A stretch of 64,000 nucleotides of DNA from Candidatus Nanoarchaeia archaeon (GCA_028279755.1 JANQNB010000008.1:1-64000), one strand, 5' to 3'. Shown: positions 39,489 through 47,955, numbered from the stretch's first letter. A program made the numbers and translations. The notes: generated by a model from the letters alone, not told the origin.

Positions 39489-40358
39489 CTATATCACTAT
39501 CAAGACAGCGCCAGTCACCATAAGGCCGACGGCGATGACCCTGCGCCCCAATGCCTCCTCATGGAAGAGCTTGCCGCCGACGAGAATCAGGCCAAGCGCA
39601 CTCAAGCGGTTGATGGGCAGGATGAGGGTGATCGGCCCGGACTTGACAGCAGTGTAATAGCAGAGCATCTGGATGAACAAGGCGCCAGCAGCGATGCCCA
39701 GCCATTTCCAGTCGCGCACCACGTTCCGTTTCAGGCCATGCCACTTGAAGCGCGCCAGGTGGATCAGCAAGAAGTTCAGGTTGATGAAGAGCCAGACCCA
39801 GAAAAAATACGTGAACGGATTGATGCCAGAGCTGATGAACAATTTGTCAAAGGTCTGGGCAAAGCTGAGCACCAGCGCAGACAGGATGATGATCCAGGCG
39901 TACTTGTCATGCCAGAGATGCTTCAAGGGACCGAAGATGCCAGGGTATTCCTCGCTGCCCTCGAGGATGTACGTGCCGCACACGATGAAGAGCACGCCAG
40001 CCAGTTGGAGTATGGTTGGCACCTCGCCGAGCAGGATGCCGGCGATGACAAGCAGGAAGAGCGGGTTGATGTTTGTCAACGGCGCTGCCTGTCCCACATC
40101 CATATGGCGCAATCCTCGAATGCGCAACAGCAGTCCGGCAGTGGCGAGCACGCTCACCAGATAGAGCAATGGCAGCGTTCCAAAGGGCACTGCAGTCGGA
40201 ACGAAAAAACCGAGAATGATCAGCAAAGGAACCAGGAAGAAGCCGCGCGCGACGATCATTTCCAAAGCGTGTTCGGCATTTAATGCTTTCTTGTGCGCGA
40301 TATCGCGCAGCATGATCATGAACGCTGCGGCAAAAGCGTAGACCTGCCAAGGGATCAT
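39489..40358 (-). CDS. EamA/DMT-family transporter
   Basis: A 289-residue membrane protein of the drug/metabolite transporter type, with about ten helices arranged as two halves. Each half has the EamA-like end, as in LLIRGLRHMDVGQAAPLTNI and IQMLCYYTAVKSGPITLILP. The substrate cannot be predicted. Its ATG overlaps the fen stop (ATGA), so it is translated from the same mRNA as the nuclease. Confidence 0.82.
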   Translation of the reverse strand: MIPWQVYAFAAAFMIMLRDIAHKKALNAEHALEMIVARGFFLVPLLIILGFFVPTAVPFGTLPLLYLVSVLATAGLLLRIRGLRHMDVGQAAPLTNINPLFLLVIAGILLGEVPTILQLAGVLFIVCGTYILEGSEEYPGIFGPLKHLWHDKYAWIIILSALVLSFAQTFDKLFISSGINPFTYFFWVWLFINLNFLLIHLARFKWHGLKRNVVRDWKWLGIAAGALFIQMLCYYTAVKSGPITLILPINRLSALGLILVGGKLFHEEALGRRVIAVGLMVTGAVLIVI

Positions 40359-41386
40359 AAGAAGTCACCTAAGCCTTTCTGCTTCGCCGCGTCGCTCTCT
40401 TGCAGCTTGTTCATCGCGGTCGTGATCCGCTCGCCGCTGAAGTCGTGATCGTCCACCAGGACTTTTCTCAAGGCCTGCTCGTCGACCGTGTTCCATGTAA
40501 GCTCGTAATCGTCAGTTACTGGCATGTCCTGAAAGGTCGTGAGCAGTGTTTTCCAGTCGAGATCATAGTGCTGCTCCCATTCGACTGCTGCGAAGAGTTC
40601 TTCATAGTTGGTGCCGTGCTCTCTGAGTAGCTTCAAAGCTTTCTTCGGTCCGATGCCTTTGATCCCTTGCCGGTTGTAATCAGTGCCGACGAGGATCGCC
40701 AGGATGATGAGCTGCTCCTGGGTGAATTCGAGCGCTTTCAGCGAGTCGTCAAGGCCCAAGAGCTCTGGGGAGATCTTCTCATACGCGAGCGTGCTCGCAC
40801 GTTTGCGCCGTCCGGACAGGTTGAGGTTTTTCACCACTCTTGGAGCGCCGAACAGGAAGGAATCTGCGTCCTGGCTCACCACAGCGTACGCATCGCCTTG
40901 CTTGCACAAGTGGGCGCATTGGGCTTCGCCTTCGCTCGGCGCCTGTATGATCGGCACGCCCAAGGCTTTGAGCAGATCCTTCGCTTCCTCGACCATGTCG
41001 CCTGTGAGCTTTGCTGTTCTGCCAGCGTACTTCTGCATCTCTTCGACATCTACCTTGGCTTCTGCTGCCTTGAATTTCTGCAAGGCTTCAGCCTTGACAG
41101 CAGCTCTCCGTTGTCGTTCTTCCTGCTTGAGTTCCGGCGGCTCGCCGTCAAAGACAAAGACCAGCTTGAGCCCTTCTGCCATCAAGCTCGTTGTTCTCGA
41201 GAACAAGCCGATGAGGTGGCTCGTGACATTGCCCTTGCTGTCCTTCAATGGCGTGCCGTCCCGCATCCTGATCGTCGTGAGGAATTGGTAGAGCATGTTG
41301 AACGCGTCGATCGCCAGGACCTTGCCTTTCAGGTCCTCGATGGCGATCTCCTTCCTGCTCATCAAGCCAGTGATTGCGACACCCAT
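40355..41386 (-). CDS. fen: Flap endonuclease FEN-1
   Basis: Structure-specific nuclease for Okazaki flap removal and repair. The N and I domains are complete: VLAIDAFNMLYQFL, FVFDGEPPELK, EGEAQCAHLCKQGDAYAVVS with the metal-binding acids, DADSFLFGA, and the helix-hairpin-helix GIKGIGPKKALKLLREHG. The C-terminus QKGLGDFL is a PCNA-binding PIP box. The start at 41386 (MGVAITG) gives 343 residues; a much longer frame upstream is antisense to the neighbour. A minus-strand TATA at 41410-41417 fits. Confidence 0.96.
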   Translation of the reverse strand: MGVAITGLMSRKEIAIEDLKGKVLAIDAFNMLYQFLTTIRMRDGTPLKDSKGNVTSHLIGLFSRTTSLMAEGLKLVFVFDGEPPELKQEERQRRAAVKAEALQKFKAAEAKVDVEEMQKYAGRTAKLTGDMVEEAKDLLKALGVPIIQAPSEGEAQCAHLCKQGDAYAVVSQDADSFLFGAPRVVKNLNLSGRRKRASTLAYEKISPELLGLDDSLKALEFTQEQLIILAILVGTDYNRQGIKGIGPKKALKLLREHGTNYEELFAAVEWEQHYDLDWKTLLTTFQDMPVTDDYELTWNTVDEQALRKVLVDDHDFSGERITTAMNKLQESDAAKQKGLGDFL

Positions 41387-41437
41387 ACAAGGCACAGCGG
41401 CAAGATGGCTTAAAAGGCTTTCGGGCGTAACGCGAAA

Positions 41438-41445
41438 TTTATATA
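41438..41445 (+). promoter_or_regulatory. TATA box of the gene at 41469
   Basis: TTTATATA preceded by GCGAAA; ends 23 nt before the ATG. Divergent from the fen promoter 20 bp away. Confidence 0.65.
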
Positions 41446-41468
41446 TCGGTATCCATTCGCGAGTGGTC

Positions 41469-42167
41469 ATGGAATCTGAGCGCTTTGTCCCTGACAAGCT
41501 TGGAAAGCCAGCACGACGGCGAGCATCCAAAGCTGCGAGACCAGCACACAGCCTGACGCGACGGGATACTGCCGGAAAGGGAGCGTCAATCAAGACAGCG
41601 CCTAGTATTGCGGCACCGGTCACATCGGCAGCGCCCCGTATCGGTATGATCCTGCCTGATCGCGATCTTGAAATGCGGCGTTTCCGCCTGCCGGAAAGCA
41701 TCGAAAGCGTGCTCCAGCGTGTGGTCAAGCAAGTGGCGAAAGCGCACGCTGATCCCTGGGAGCTCAACACTCTGTATTGGAAAGAGCACAGACAGAGCCT
41801 TCTTTTTGGCAGGTATCACTTGGTGTTCGCAGCTGCGAGCCTGCCGAACAGCGTGCTCCGAGGCATGCGCCATCATGCTTCTTACTTTGTCCTGGTCGGG
41901 AATTCCCGACCGATCGACAGGTTTCAACGCGGCTATTTAGATTCTGTACAGGCTGACCTGCAGGTGTTTGATGCGCGCGAACGTGTCACGATGGCGCCCT
42001 ACAGAACAGTGTGCCGCGCGATTCTGGGAATGGAGCCACGGACTGCGGCGTTTCCGACAGGCTTCCATGTCTATCGGCAAATGCGACCTGGCTCGCAAGA
42101 ATATTTCATTGTCTCCCAAGCCAGCAGCGTGAGGCCACTCACAGCTCCTTCACAACAAGCCCCTTGA
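41469..42167 (+). CDS. Hypothetical basic protein
   Basis: Not recognised. The 232 residues start with a basic, disordered segment of about 60 residues (KPARRRASKAARPAHSLTRR), followed by a mixed alpha/beta region (LPESIESVLQRVVKQVAKAH, FGRYHLVFAAASLPNSVLRG). No catalytic motif stands out. The promoter spacing supports this start, while the longer frame to 41295 runs antisense to fen. The end overlaps the next gene by 29 nt, tail to tail. Confidence 0.6.
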   Translation: MESERFVPDKLGKPARRRASKAARPAHSLTRRDTAGKGASIKTAPSIAAPVTSAAPRIGMILPDRDLEMRRFRLPESIESVLQRVVKQVAKAHADPWELNTLYWKEHRQSLLFGRYHLVFAAASLPNSVLRGMRHHASYFVLVGNSRPIDRFQRGYLDSVQADLQVFDARERVTMAPYRTVCRAILGMEPRTAAFPTGFHVYRQMRPGSQEYFIVSQASSVRPLTAPSQQAP

Positions 42168-43110
42168 AGTCGCTCTGGAGTTTTTCCTTGGCTTTCTTTG
42201 TTATTTCGCCGGTGGTGAGATAGATGACTGGAAGATTTCTCGCATTGCCCTGGAGCTTTGCCGCTGCAAGGTCGCCATCATTAGATTTCTTCTTGGCTTT
42301 TGCTTTACAGTAGTATTCGACATTGCCGACAGGCGTTGGCATGACAATGACAAAGTCGAGCTCGCTCTTCTTCCGGATGAGCTTCTGCTCCTTGACTGTG
42401 ATCTTGTTGCGGTCGAAATACCCCTTGACCTTTGAGTAGAACGGATCCTGTATCGATTCGATCGGTGTGAGCTCTTGCTGCTCCTCTTTTGGTTCGGTTT
42501 TCTTGATCTTTTCCACCTTCGCGCCTGTGTTTGGGCGGGGCTTCTCTTCCTGCTTCGGTTGGGCGGGTGCTGCGGGCGCAACAGTTGGCTTCGCAGGCTT
42601 CGGTTCAGCAGGCGCTGGCTTTGGTTCAGCCGGTGGTTCAGGTGCTTTGGCTGCTTTTGCCATCCCCAGGTCCTCTTTGATCATCTGCTCTGCGTCAGCG
42701 TCAGACAGCAGGAAGTATTTCCAGTAGATCACCGGGCCTTCCGGCGCGTTGATCTTCAGCATGCGCGAGAAATCCTTGATGTTCCGCAACGAGACGCGCA
42801 CGAGCGCTTCCTGCTTGTCGTCACGCAAGACCTTCTTATCCTTCAGTAGGTTGAACGTGCGCTGGTCCTTCTCGCCGAGATGCTCTGCGATGCGTTCCAG
42901 CCCTGCAGGATTTGCCGGGTCGTAGTAGTACGGCGAGCCGCCGAGCTTGGTGTGCGAGACTTTCACCAGGCCTTTGCTGCTCAGCTCTCCAAGGAGCGCG
43001 CCGAGGAGTGTCGTGTCGCCCTTGCCCAAAGCTTTCTTGAGGTCGTTCGGGATCAGCGGGCCGCGCATCTTCACCACGCGCAGGACTTCATCACGGTCGA
43101 TATTCTCCAT
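42139..43110 (-). CDS. Winged-helix protein with C-terminal nuclease-like domain
   Basis: Residues about 1-70 look like a winged helix (LIPNDLKKALGKGDTTLLGA, then LSSKGLVKVSHTKLGG). A long Pro/Ala/Glu linker follows, and the last 100 residues contain KSELDFVIVMPTPVGNVEYY then CKAKAKK, a pattern suggesting a PD-(D/E)XK-like or Mrr-type fold. That reading is tentative since the canonical ExK is not exact. The linker holds the 62-bp repeat shared with the L34e-L14e tail. Length is 323 residues. Confidence 0.6.
   Translation of the reverse strand: MENIDRDEVLRVVKMRGPLIPNDLKKALGKGDTTLLGALLGELSSKGLVKVSHTKLGGSPYYYDPANPAGLERIAEHLGEKDQRTFNLLKDKKVLRDDKQEALVRVSLRNIKDFSRMLKINAPEGPVIYWKYFLLSDADAEQMIKEDLGMAKAAKAPEPPAEPKPAPAEPKPAKPTVAPAAPAQPKQEEKPRPNTGAKVEKIKKTEPKEEQQELTPIESIQDPFYSKVKGYFDRNKITVKEQKLIRKKSELDFVIVMPTPVGNVEYYCKAKAKKKSNDGDLAAAKLQGNARNLPVIYLTTGEITKKAKEKLQSDFKGLVVKEL
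42513..42574 (-). repeat. 62-bp linker repeat, copy 2 (coding)
   Basis: Encodes AAPAQPKQEEKPRPNTGAK in the linker of the winged-helix protein, and matches 11261-11322 in 57 of 62 bases on the sense strand. Confidence 0.85.
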
Positions 43111-43222
43111 ACGAGCAGAAAGCGCAAGGGATTATTTAATGATTTGGGCTAAGAAAATCCCAGAATTCTTGATTTCCGAAAAGTCCTTTTTGTTAAGTTT
43201 TCACTGAATAATGATTAATAAT

Positions 43223-43239
43223 AAGGTTTACTTAACCTT
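43223..43239. promoter_or_regulatory. Inverted repeat overlapping a promoter
   Basis: AAGGTT and AACCTT flank TACTT. It covers the likely TATA region of the Tat-exported protein gene at 43253 and could be an operator. Confidence 0.3.
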
Positions 43240-43252
43240 TTTTGTGATAGAA

Positions 43253-43873
43253 ATGAAGAAAAACAGAAGAGAATTTATCGGCTGCGCAGTGCAGGCAGCG
43301 ATCGGAGGAACTGTCCTCGTGGCAGGAATCCCCAGCTCTGAATACGCAGACGTCTGGGGCTTTGACGAGAAATACCAGCAAGGAAGGACAAAGAATGGCT
43401 TGGCAGCAGTGGTCGCAGGCATCATTGGCCACGAGATGTATGGCGGCTCGAGCGTCGACCTGGCTGTGAAGAAGCGCTTCTGGCCTGATGCCAGAGTCAC
43501 CGGCAGCACGAGCGAGGACTCGATCGACACCAACATCGATCTGTTCTGGACAAGTTCGCGATTCCGGGCGAACTACAGCGATGATCGGCTTCGTGGAGAG
43601 GTCCACAAGTCAGAGTTCAACTGGAAAGTGGAACAGACAGGCCCGTCGACATACCGGATCAAGCGCTGGGGCCCGAAGTTTGATTCCACCCTGGAATTGC
43701 GCGTTGCAGACGGCAGGATTCATGGCACCTACAAGCGACCAGGTCCGCACTTCGATTGGAGCATCAATGGCAGCTATGATGCGCAGGGCCACGTGAACGT
43801 CCGCATCGACGGACCACTGACTTTGGGAATCGAGCTGGAAGGAAGAGTGACGGCTAGAGCATCTCCGCGATAG
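43253..43873 (+). CDS. Tat-exported protein of unknown function
   Basis: Twin-arginine signal KKNRREFIG at the N-terminus, with a hydrophobic stretch (AAIGGTVLVAGIP), points to export in folded form. The mature domain of about 180 residues is beta-rich with many Arg, Asp and Trp (FRANYSDDRLRGEVHKSEFN, TYKRPGPHFDWSINGSYD), suggesting a beta-barrel or lipocalin-like fold. Length is 206 residues from this ATG; an in-frame ATG at 43211 would precede the signal by 14 residues. Confidence 0.7.
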   Translation: MKKNRREFIGCAVQAAIGGTVLVAGIPSSEYADVWGFDEKYQQGRTKNGLAAVVAGIIGHEMYGGSSVDLAVKKRFWPDARVTGSTSEDSIDTNIDLFWTSSRFRANYSDDRLRGEVHKSEFNWKVEQTGPSTYRIKRWGPKFDSTLELRVADGRIHGTYKRPGPHFDWSINGSYDAQGHVNVRIDGPLTLGIELEGRVTARASPR

Positions 43874-44282
43874 CATTGCGGATTTGCTGGAGCTGGGCTT
43901 CTGTGATGTCAACAGCATCGAGAACATGAGCGTGGCTCTTCACCCCATCCTTCCAATTCATGCCTGCGAATTCCCGATCAGTGTCATACCGCGGGTAGAC
44001 ATGGAAGTGGACGTGCTTGTCCTTCATCATGAGCATCATCCAGTTCATGTTGTCAAACTGCCAGAGTTTTTTCAACGCGCCTTCGACATCCTTTGCAACC
44101 TGCTCGAGTTCACCCATCTCTTCCTGAGAGAGATCACTGAATCGAGGGTGATGCTCTTTGGTGACAACGACACAACTACCAAGCGTGCGTTGTCGCATGC
44201 GCGCGAGGAGCAGCCAGTGCTGGTATTCCTTGATCAGAAGATCGTCTGCCCTGAACTTCTCGAAGATGCCGCAGCAGGTCAT
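43854..44282 (-). CDS. HIT-family protein
   Basis: A 142-residue histidine-triad hydrolase or transferase. The triad appears as KHVHFHVYPRYD near residues 85-96, with the upstream GSCVVVTKEHHPRFSDLSQE typical of HIT proteins acting on nucleotide conjugates such as AMP-lysine or Ap4A. The ATG at 44282 overlaps the endA stop (ATGA); a start at 44294 would overlap further. It is thus co-transcribed with endA. Confidence 0.88.
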   Translation of the reverse strand: MTCCGIFEKFRADDLLIKEYQHWLLLARMRQRTLGSCVVVTKEHHPRFSDLSQEEMGELEQVAKDVEGALKKLWQFDNMNWMMLMMKDKHVHFHVYPRYDTDREFAGMNWKDGVKSHAHVLDAVDITEAQLQQIRNAIAEML

Positions 44283-44953
44283 GGTCGTTTCCACGCGATC
44301 TCGAAGTAGGTGACGTCGCTTTCCTCGTCGACAACACCGACAAGCAAGCGCTTCTTGGTGCTATGCGCCACGCGGTTCTTGGCAGCGAAGTCGTGCCATG
44401 TCAGCGTGTTGGATTCGTGGATCGGGAACAGGACCCATTTGGCGTGGTCCTCGCCTGGCTTGACTCCGCGGTCGTAGACGCGGAAGTCAGCGCCGAACTT
44501 CAAGGCAGTCTTCACGATATAGCCGCGGTCGCGCATGTCGCGGAACACCGCGTATTTTGTCCAGAAGTTCTCGTGGAGCTTCTTGGCCTTGCGGATGAAA
44601 CTCTCGCTCTTCATGGTCCTGCCGGCAGGGCTCATGATCTTGAGCTTGCCCTTCTCAGCAAGATAGAGCGCTTCGAGCAAAGACAATTGGACACGGCCTT
44701 TGTCCAGCTCGCCATAGCGTGATTGCGCGTAGAGATCGCGAGCAGCGTCGCTATCCTCAGTCAGGACCTGCTCGCCGCCAAGGATGGCCTTGACTGGCAC
44801 TTTGGCTGTGCGGATCTTGCTGCGTCGCTCGCCTTCCTCTTCCTCAGCGATGTCAGGATCAGCCTTCTTTGGCTTCGCCGCCTTCTTCACAGCTTTCTTC
44901 GCTGTTTTCTTCTTTGGCTTTGCAGCTTTCTTGGCTGCTTTCTTTGCTGGCAT
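44279..44953 (-). CDS. endA: tRNA-intron endonuclease with histone H1-like tail
   Basis: Cleaves bulge-helix-bulge introns in tRNAs. The catalytic C-terminal domain shows the triad tyrosine in DFRVYDRGVKPGEDHAKW, histidine in the same block, and lysine in NRVAHSTKKRLLVGVV. The first 35 residues repeat AKKAAK/PKKK, much like histone H1 or the rps3 tail here. At 224 residues this is the short, homomeric type plus tail. A TATA box ends 22 nt before the ATG at 44953. Confidence 0.9.
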   Translation of the reverse strand: MPAKKAAKKAAKPKKKTAKKAVKKAAKPKKADPDIAEEEEGERRSKIRTAKVPVKAILGGEQVLTEDSDAARDLYAQSRYGELDKGRVQLSLLEALYLAEKGKLKIMSPAGRTMKSESFIRKAKKLHENFWTKYAVFRDMRDRGYIVKTALKFGADFRVYDRGVKPGEDHAKWVLFPIHESNTLTWHDFAAKNRVAHSTKKRLLVGVVDEESDVTYFEIAWKRP

Positions 44954-44975
44954 ACTCGCCACGAGTGCTGACGCG

Positions 44976-44984
44976 TTTATAATG
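44976..44984 (-). promoter_or_regulatory. TATA box of endA
   Basis: Minus-strand ATTATAAA region. Motif copy 4 lies 22 nt upstream of it. Confidence 0.6.
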
Positions 44985-45006
44985 GTTGCTTTGGCAATTA
45001 TTAACC

Positions 45007-45023
45007 ATATAGAAAATAATTAT
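45007..45023 (+). repeat. Intergenic motif copy 4
   Basis: ATATAGAAAATAATTAT, in the divergent space between endA and the Tat lipoprotein gene. Confidence 0.7.
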
Positions 45024-45086
45024 TATTTAAGCTTCCAGGGGAAAGTTTTTATGTTACCGCTCAACAATGAGTGCGGGTGTGAACTG

Positions 45087-45719
45087 ATGAAAGATCGACG
45101 ATTCTGGCTGAAACAGGCTGGCATATGGGTTGGTACTGGTGTAGTCACTGGCGTAGCAGCAGCCTGCGGGCGTCGCGTTGTCCGCGGACTCGAAACCGTG
45201 GTCCTCACACCAGACACGATCGAAGACGGGTTCACGCCTGGCAACACTGAAAAGCGTATCAAGGCCACAGCTCAACTCCCACACGCTGGGGACGCGACAC
45301 GCGCAGTCGTCACCTTCGCAGTCAGCGACTCTGATTTCGATTTCAGCCCAGATATGCTCGCAAACTCGCTTGACAATGCGATGGAGTATTTCGACGCGAA
45401 CCTGCCGAGAGGCCAAGACTATGCTGTTGAAGTCTTCGCTGCCCAGGACGTCAAGCTCATCGCGCATGCCTCGGACGGTGATGCTGTCGACCTACTGCGA
45501 ACACTCGTGAACGCGTACGCACTCGTTCGCCAGCCTTTGCTCAAAATTAAGGGTACGATGAAGCTCAACCATCTTGGACGACCGATCATGGCGGATTCGG
45601 TGTCGATTGGCGAGACGTCGTTCACGCTTGCCAATAGCGCACTCCTCGGCCCAGACCATCTCGACGTCAGCTATCGACCACCTGCGCCGAGGCAACTACC
45701 CAAAGCAGTCATTTACTAA
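45087..45719 (+). CDS. Tat-type lipoprotein of unknown function
   Basis: The N-terminus KDRRFWLKQAG is a near-perfect twin-arginine motif, and the signal ends in VAAAC, a lipobox. This suggests a folded protein exported by Tat and then lipid-anchored. The mature region has about 180 residues with mixed alpha/beta pattern (AVVTFAVSDSDFDFSPDML, ALLGPDHLDVSYRPPAP). Start at 45087 chosen from the signal; an in-frame ATG at 45051 and longer antisense-derived extensions are less likely. Confidence 0.7.
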   Translation: MKDRRFWLKQAGIWVGTGVVTGVAAACGRRVVRGLETVVLTPDTIEDGFTPGNTEKRIKATAQLPHAGDATRAVVTFAVSDSDFDFSPDMLANSLDNAMEYFDANLPRGQDYAVEVFAAQDVKLIAHASDGDAVDLLRTLVNAYALVRQPLLKIKGTMKLNHLGRPIMADSVSIGETSFTLANSALLGPDHLDVSYRPPAPRQLPKAVIY

Positions 45720-45720
45720 G

Positions 45721-45728
45721 CTTTAAAA
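45721..45728 (+). promoter_or_regulatory. TATA box of rnz
   Basis: CTTTAAAA directly after the stop of the upstream gene; ends 23 nt before the ATG at 45752. Confidence 0.6.
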
Positions 45729-45751
45729 GCGCCTTCCTGCTTCTGTTGGAT

Positions 45752-46666
45752 ATGCCATACACGATAACAGTGCTCGGTACATCAAGCATGGTGCCGACGA
45801 AAGAACGGAATGTCCAAGCGATCCTGCTCGAACGAGAAGGCGAACTCATATTGTTCGATTGCGGCGAAGGCACGCAGCGGCAGATGAACATCGCTGGCTA
45901 TTCGCGCGCGAAAGTCCGCAAGGTCTTCCTGACGCACTGGCACGGCGACCACGTCAGCGGGTTGATCGGGCTGATCCAGACCATCTTCAATTCAGAGTAT
46001 CAGCACACGCTGCATATCTACGGGCCGAAAGGGACCAAGACGCGCCTGGAGCACCTGCGCAAGACTGTCGATTTCGAGCATAAAGTGTCGTTGGAAGTGC
46101 ACGAGCTGCACCCAGCGCCAGAAGAACTGCTCGTCGCGTTCGAGAACGACGACTACAAGGTCGAGTGCACCCCGATGAAGCACACCACGCCGACGATCGC
46201 GTACTCGTTCGTTGAAAAAGACCGTGTCCGGATTGACATGGAGAAAGCCAACAAGAAATACGGCCTGAAGACCGGGCCCTTGGCCGGCAAGCTGAAGCGT
46301 GGCGAGACTGTCACGTTCAAAGGCAAAGAGATCACGCCAGAGGACGTCTGCTTCACCGTCAAAGGCAAGAAGTTCGTCGTCATTCCAGACACCACGCTCA
46401 ACAATTCTGTGCCGATCATTGCGGAACAAGCGGATCTGATGATCTGCGAAGCAACCTATGGGAACGAGCACGAGGAGAAAGCGCGCGAGTACAAGCACCT
46501 GACAGCAGCGCAAGCCTCGCTCCTGGCGCAGCAAGCAGGTGTGAAAGAATTGATTCTCACGCATTTCTCCCAGCGGTACAAGCAAGTCGACACGCTGCTT
46601 GATGAAGCTGCAGTGCACCATCCTAAGGTGCGCGCAGCCTTTGACTTCATGAAGGTGCAACTATGA
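45752..46666 (+). CDS. rnz: Ribonuclease Z (tRNase Z)
   Basis: Metallo-beta-lactamase fold nuclease that trims the 3' trailer of pre-tRNA. It starts MPYTITVLGTSSMVPTKERN and contains FLTHWHGDHVSGL with the HxHxDH zinc motif, ECTPMKHTTPTIAYSF, and the later LILTHFSQRY histidine site. The 304-residue length matches the short tRNase Z form. Overlap of 4 nt with the next lipoprotein gene indicates co-translation. Confidence 0.94.
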   Translation: MPYTITVLGTSSMVPTKERNVQAILLEREGELILFDCGEGTQRQMNIAGYSRAKVRKVFLTHWHGDHVSGLIGLIQTIFNSEYQHTLHIYGPKGTKTRLEHLRKTVDFEHKVSLEVHELHPAPEELLVAFENDDYKVECTPMKHTTPTIAYSFVEKDRVRIDMEKANKKYGLKTGPLAGKLKRGETVTFKGKEITPEDVCFTVKGKKFVVIPDTTLNNSVPIIAEQADLMICEATYGNEHEEKAREYKHLTAAQASLLAQQAGVKELILTHFSQRYKQVDTLLDEAAVHHPKVRAAFDFMKVQL

Positions 46667-47223
46667 AAGCCGCAATAATGATTGCAATACTCTTGGTACT
46701 TGCTGCTTGCGAGTATTCGCCTGGGTTGACGCCGGAATGCAAACAAGGCATTGACAACTTCGACATCGAAATTGAGGAAGGTGACATCATAGCGAAGATC
46801 ATAGATATCACTGAAACATGCCAAGGCGGCAACATGGGCGGCGGCTGTCATCTGACGCTCACCCTGCAAGGCAAACAGCGCAACGCGCAAGTAAGCGTCC
46901 TTGCAATCGCTTCTTCAGGAGGGGGAGTCAAGGCCGGGGGCACCTATTGCGAGAACCAGGATGCATGCGCTGCACATGTCGAACGCAAGCTGACAGAATA
47001 CCAAGCGTGCGAATGCACCACTGACGACCTTGACTACGCATGCGTCTGCGACGACTACACCTACACAGAGACCTTTTCAGTCGAGGACGACGAAACATAC
47101 CGATCAGTGAAAGAGAAACAACTCAATCTTGAACTTGACGAATCATCCATAGGGAAATATGTCAAGGCGCGCGTCACTGCATCGGATTTCACGCCGGTTG
47201 AATTAGTGGAGTGCGAGCAATGA
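46663..47223 (+). CDS. Cysteine-containing lipoprotein
   Basis: Signal peptide with lipobox LAAC (Cys at residue 16). The mature 170 residues have about ten cysteines in pairs (CHLTL, CENQDACAAH, CECTTDD, CVCDD), consistent with disulphides outside the cell. Function unknown. It starts within the rnz stop and overlaps the next small membrane gene by 4 nt. Confidence 0.7.
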   Translation: MKAAIMIAILLVLAACEYSPGLTPECKQGIDNFDIEIEEGDIIAKIIDITETCQGGNMGGGCHLTLTLQGKQRNAQVSVLAIASSGGGVKAGGTYCENQDACAAHVERKLTEYQACECTTDDLDYACVCDDYTYTETFSVEDDETYRSVKEKQLNLELDESSIGKYVKARVTASDFTPVELVECEQ

Positions 47224-47474
47224 TCTGGCAGGACCTGGTGATCAGCGCGGCTGGCATCATCTTCGGCATCGCGCTCATCCCGCAGGTCTGGGAAGGATTC
47301 CGCGACAAGAAAGGACCGATCAGTCCGTGGACAAGCGCGCCGACCTTCCTCGCATTGTACGCGATGACCATCGCGTACATTACCCTAGAACTCTATCTCA
47401 GCACAGCTGTGCTGTTCTGCACCGGCACGTTATGGTTGCTTTTGTTTGTGCAGCGCTTGCTGTACACATCATGA
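47220..47474 (+). CDS. Small membrane protein, possibly SemiSWEET-like
   Basis: An 84-residue protein with three hydrophobic helices. The first (LVISAAGIIFGIALIPQVW) ends with PQVWEGF, which recalls the proline of SemiSWEET/PQ-loop helices, and the pattern continues with GPISPWTSAPTFLALYAMTI. Three helices and this length fit a SemiSWEET half-transporter, but the match is weak. It overlaps the lipoprotein gene by 4 nt. Confidence 0.55.
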   Translation: MIWQDLVISAAGIIFGIALIPQVWEGFRDKKGPISPWTSAPTFLALYAMTIAYITLELYLSTAVLFCTGTLWLLLFVQRLLYTS

Positions 47475-47684
47475 GCTGGCAAGAGAGAGATTCTTTAGCG
47501 TGACTTCTTCGAACGCTTCCTTTGGCAATCGTTCGCTGACAGAAAGGAATTCAATACCAATTACCTTATCATCTTCGTCAAGATCAAGGATGGTGTAATC
47601 GTCAAGCTTCTTGTTCTTGGCAAAGGGTCCCTTTCCCAGAGTGATGTACAGCGCATCTGCGTCCTTATCATAGCTGATTTCCAT
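47469..47684 (-). CDS. DUF2283 protein (antitoxin-like)
   Basis: A 71-residue protein with the DUF2283 pattern: MEISYDKDADALYITLGKG, then VIGIEFLSVSERL. DUF2283 genes commonly pair with a DUF4258 gene, as here, where the partner ends 2 nt upstream. The pair is widely regarded as a putative toxin-antitoxin module, so this would be the antitoxin; that role is inferred from family context. Confidence 0.8.
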   Translation of the reverse strand: MEISYDKDADALYITLGKGPFAKNKKLDDYTILDLDEDDKVIGIEFLSVSERLPKEAFEEVTLKNLSLASS

Positions 47685-47686
47685 TG

Positions 47687-47893
47687 TTACACCCAGTATA
47701 CTGTACTGATCCTTATATGCCTTGTTGTTCGTTCACAGCAGACTTCAAATGTCCCTTGCCATGTTGAGAGTCGTGAATAATACTTTCCGTGCTTTTTCCG
47801 TGTTGGGCGAAGCAGCGCTTCCTCAACTTCCCGCTTTTCAATACTTCGCAGTGCCATACGATCGAGTGCATGCCGTGTGTAATGAATATGCAT
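47687..47893 (-). CDS. DUF4258 protein (toxin-like)
   Basis: A 68-residue protein beginning MHIHYTRHALDRMALRSIEK and containing the VEEALLRPTRKKHGKYY segment typical of DUF4258. Such proteins resemble RelE/BrnT-type ribonuclease toxins in size and pairing. The downstream DUF2283 gene is 2 nt away. No own promoter was obvious, so it may depend on the histone gene transcript. Confidence 0.8.
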   Translation of the reverse strand: MHIHYTRHALDRMALRSIEKREVEEALLRPTRKKHGKYYSRLSTWQGTFEVCCERTTRHIRISTVYWV

Positions 47894-47955
47894 TCAGCAT
47901 ACGGGGAATGGATCTAAGAAAAGCCTTGCCGCGCTCTGCACGGAAACGGTCCGGT

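Noticed and set aside
41387-41770. Longer FEN-1 reading frame to 41770
   Set aside because: It runs antisense to the gene at 41469, and FEN-1 proteins start MGV, as at 41386.
44784-45086. N-terminal extension of the Tat lipoprotein across endA
   Set aside because: It is antisense to the lysine-rich endA tail and hydrophobic only because of that; the twin-arginine signal at 45087 marks the true start.
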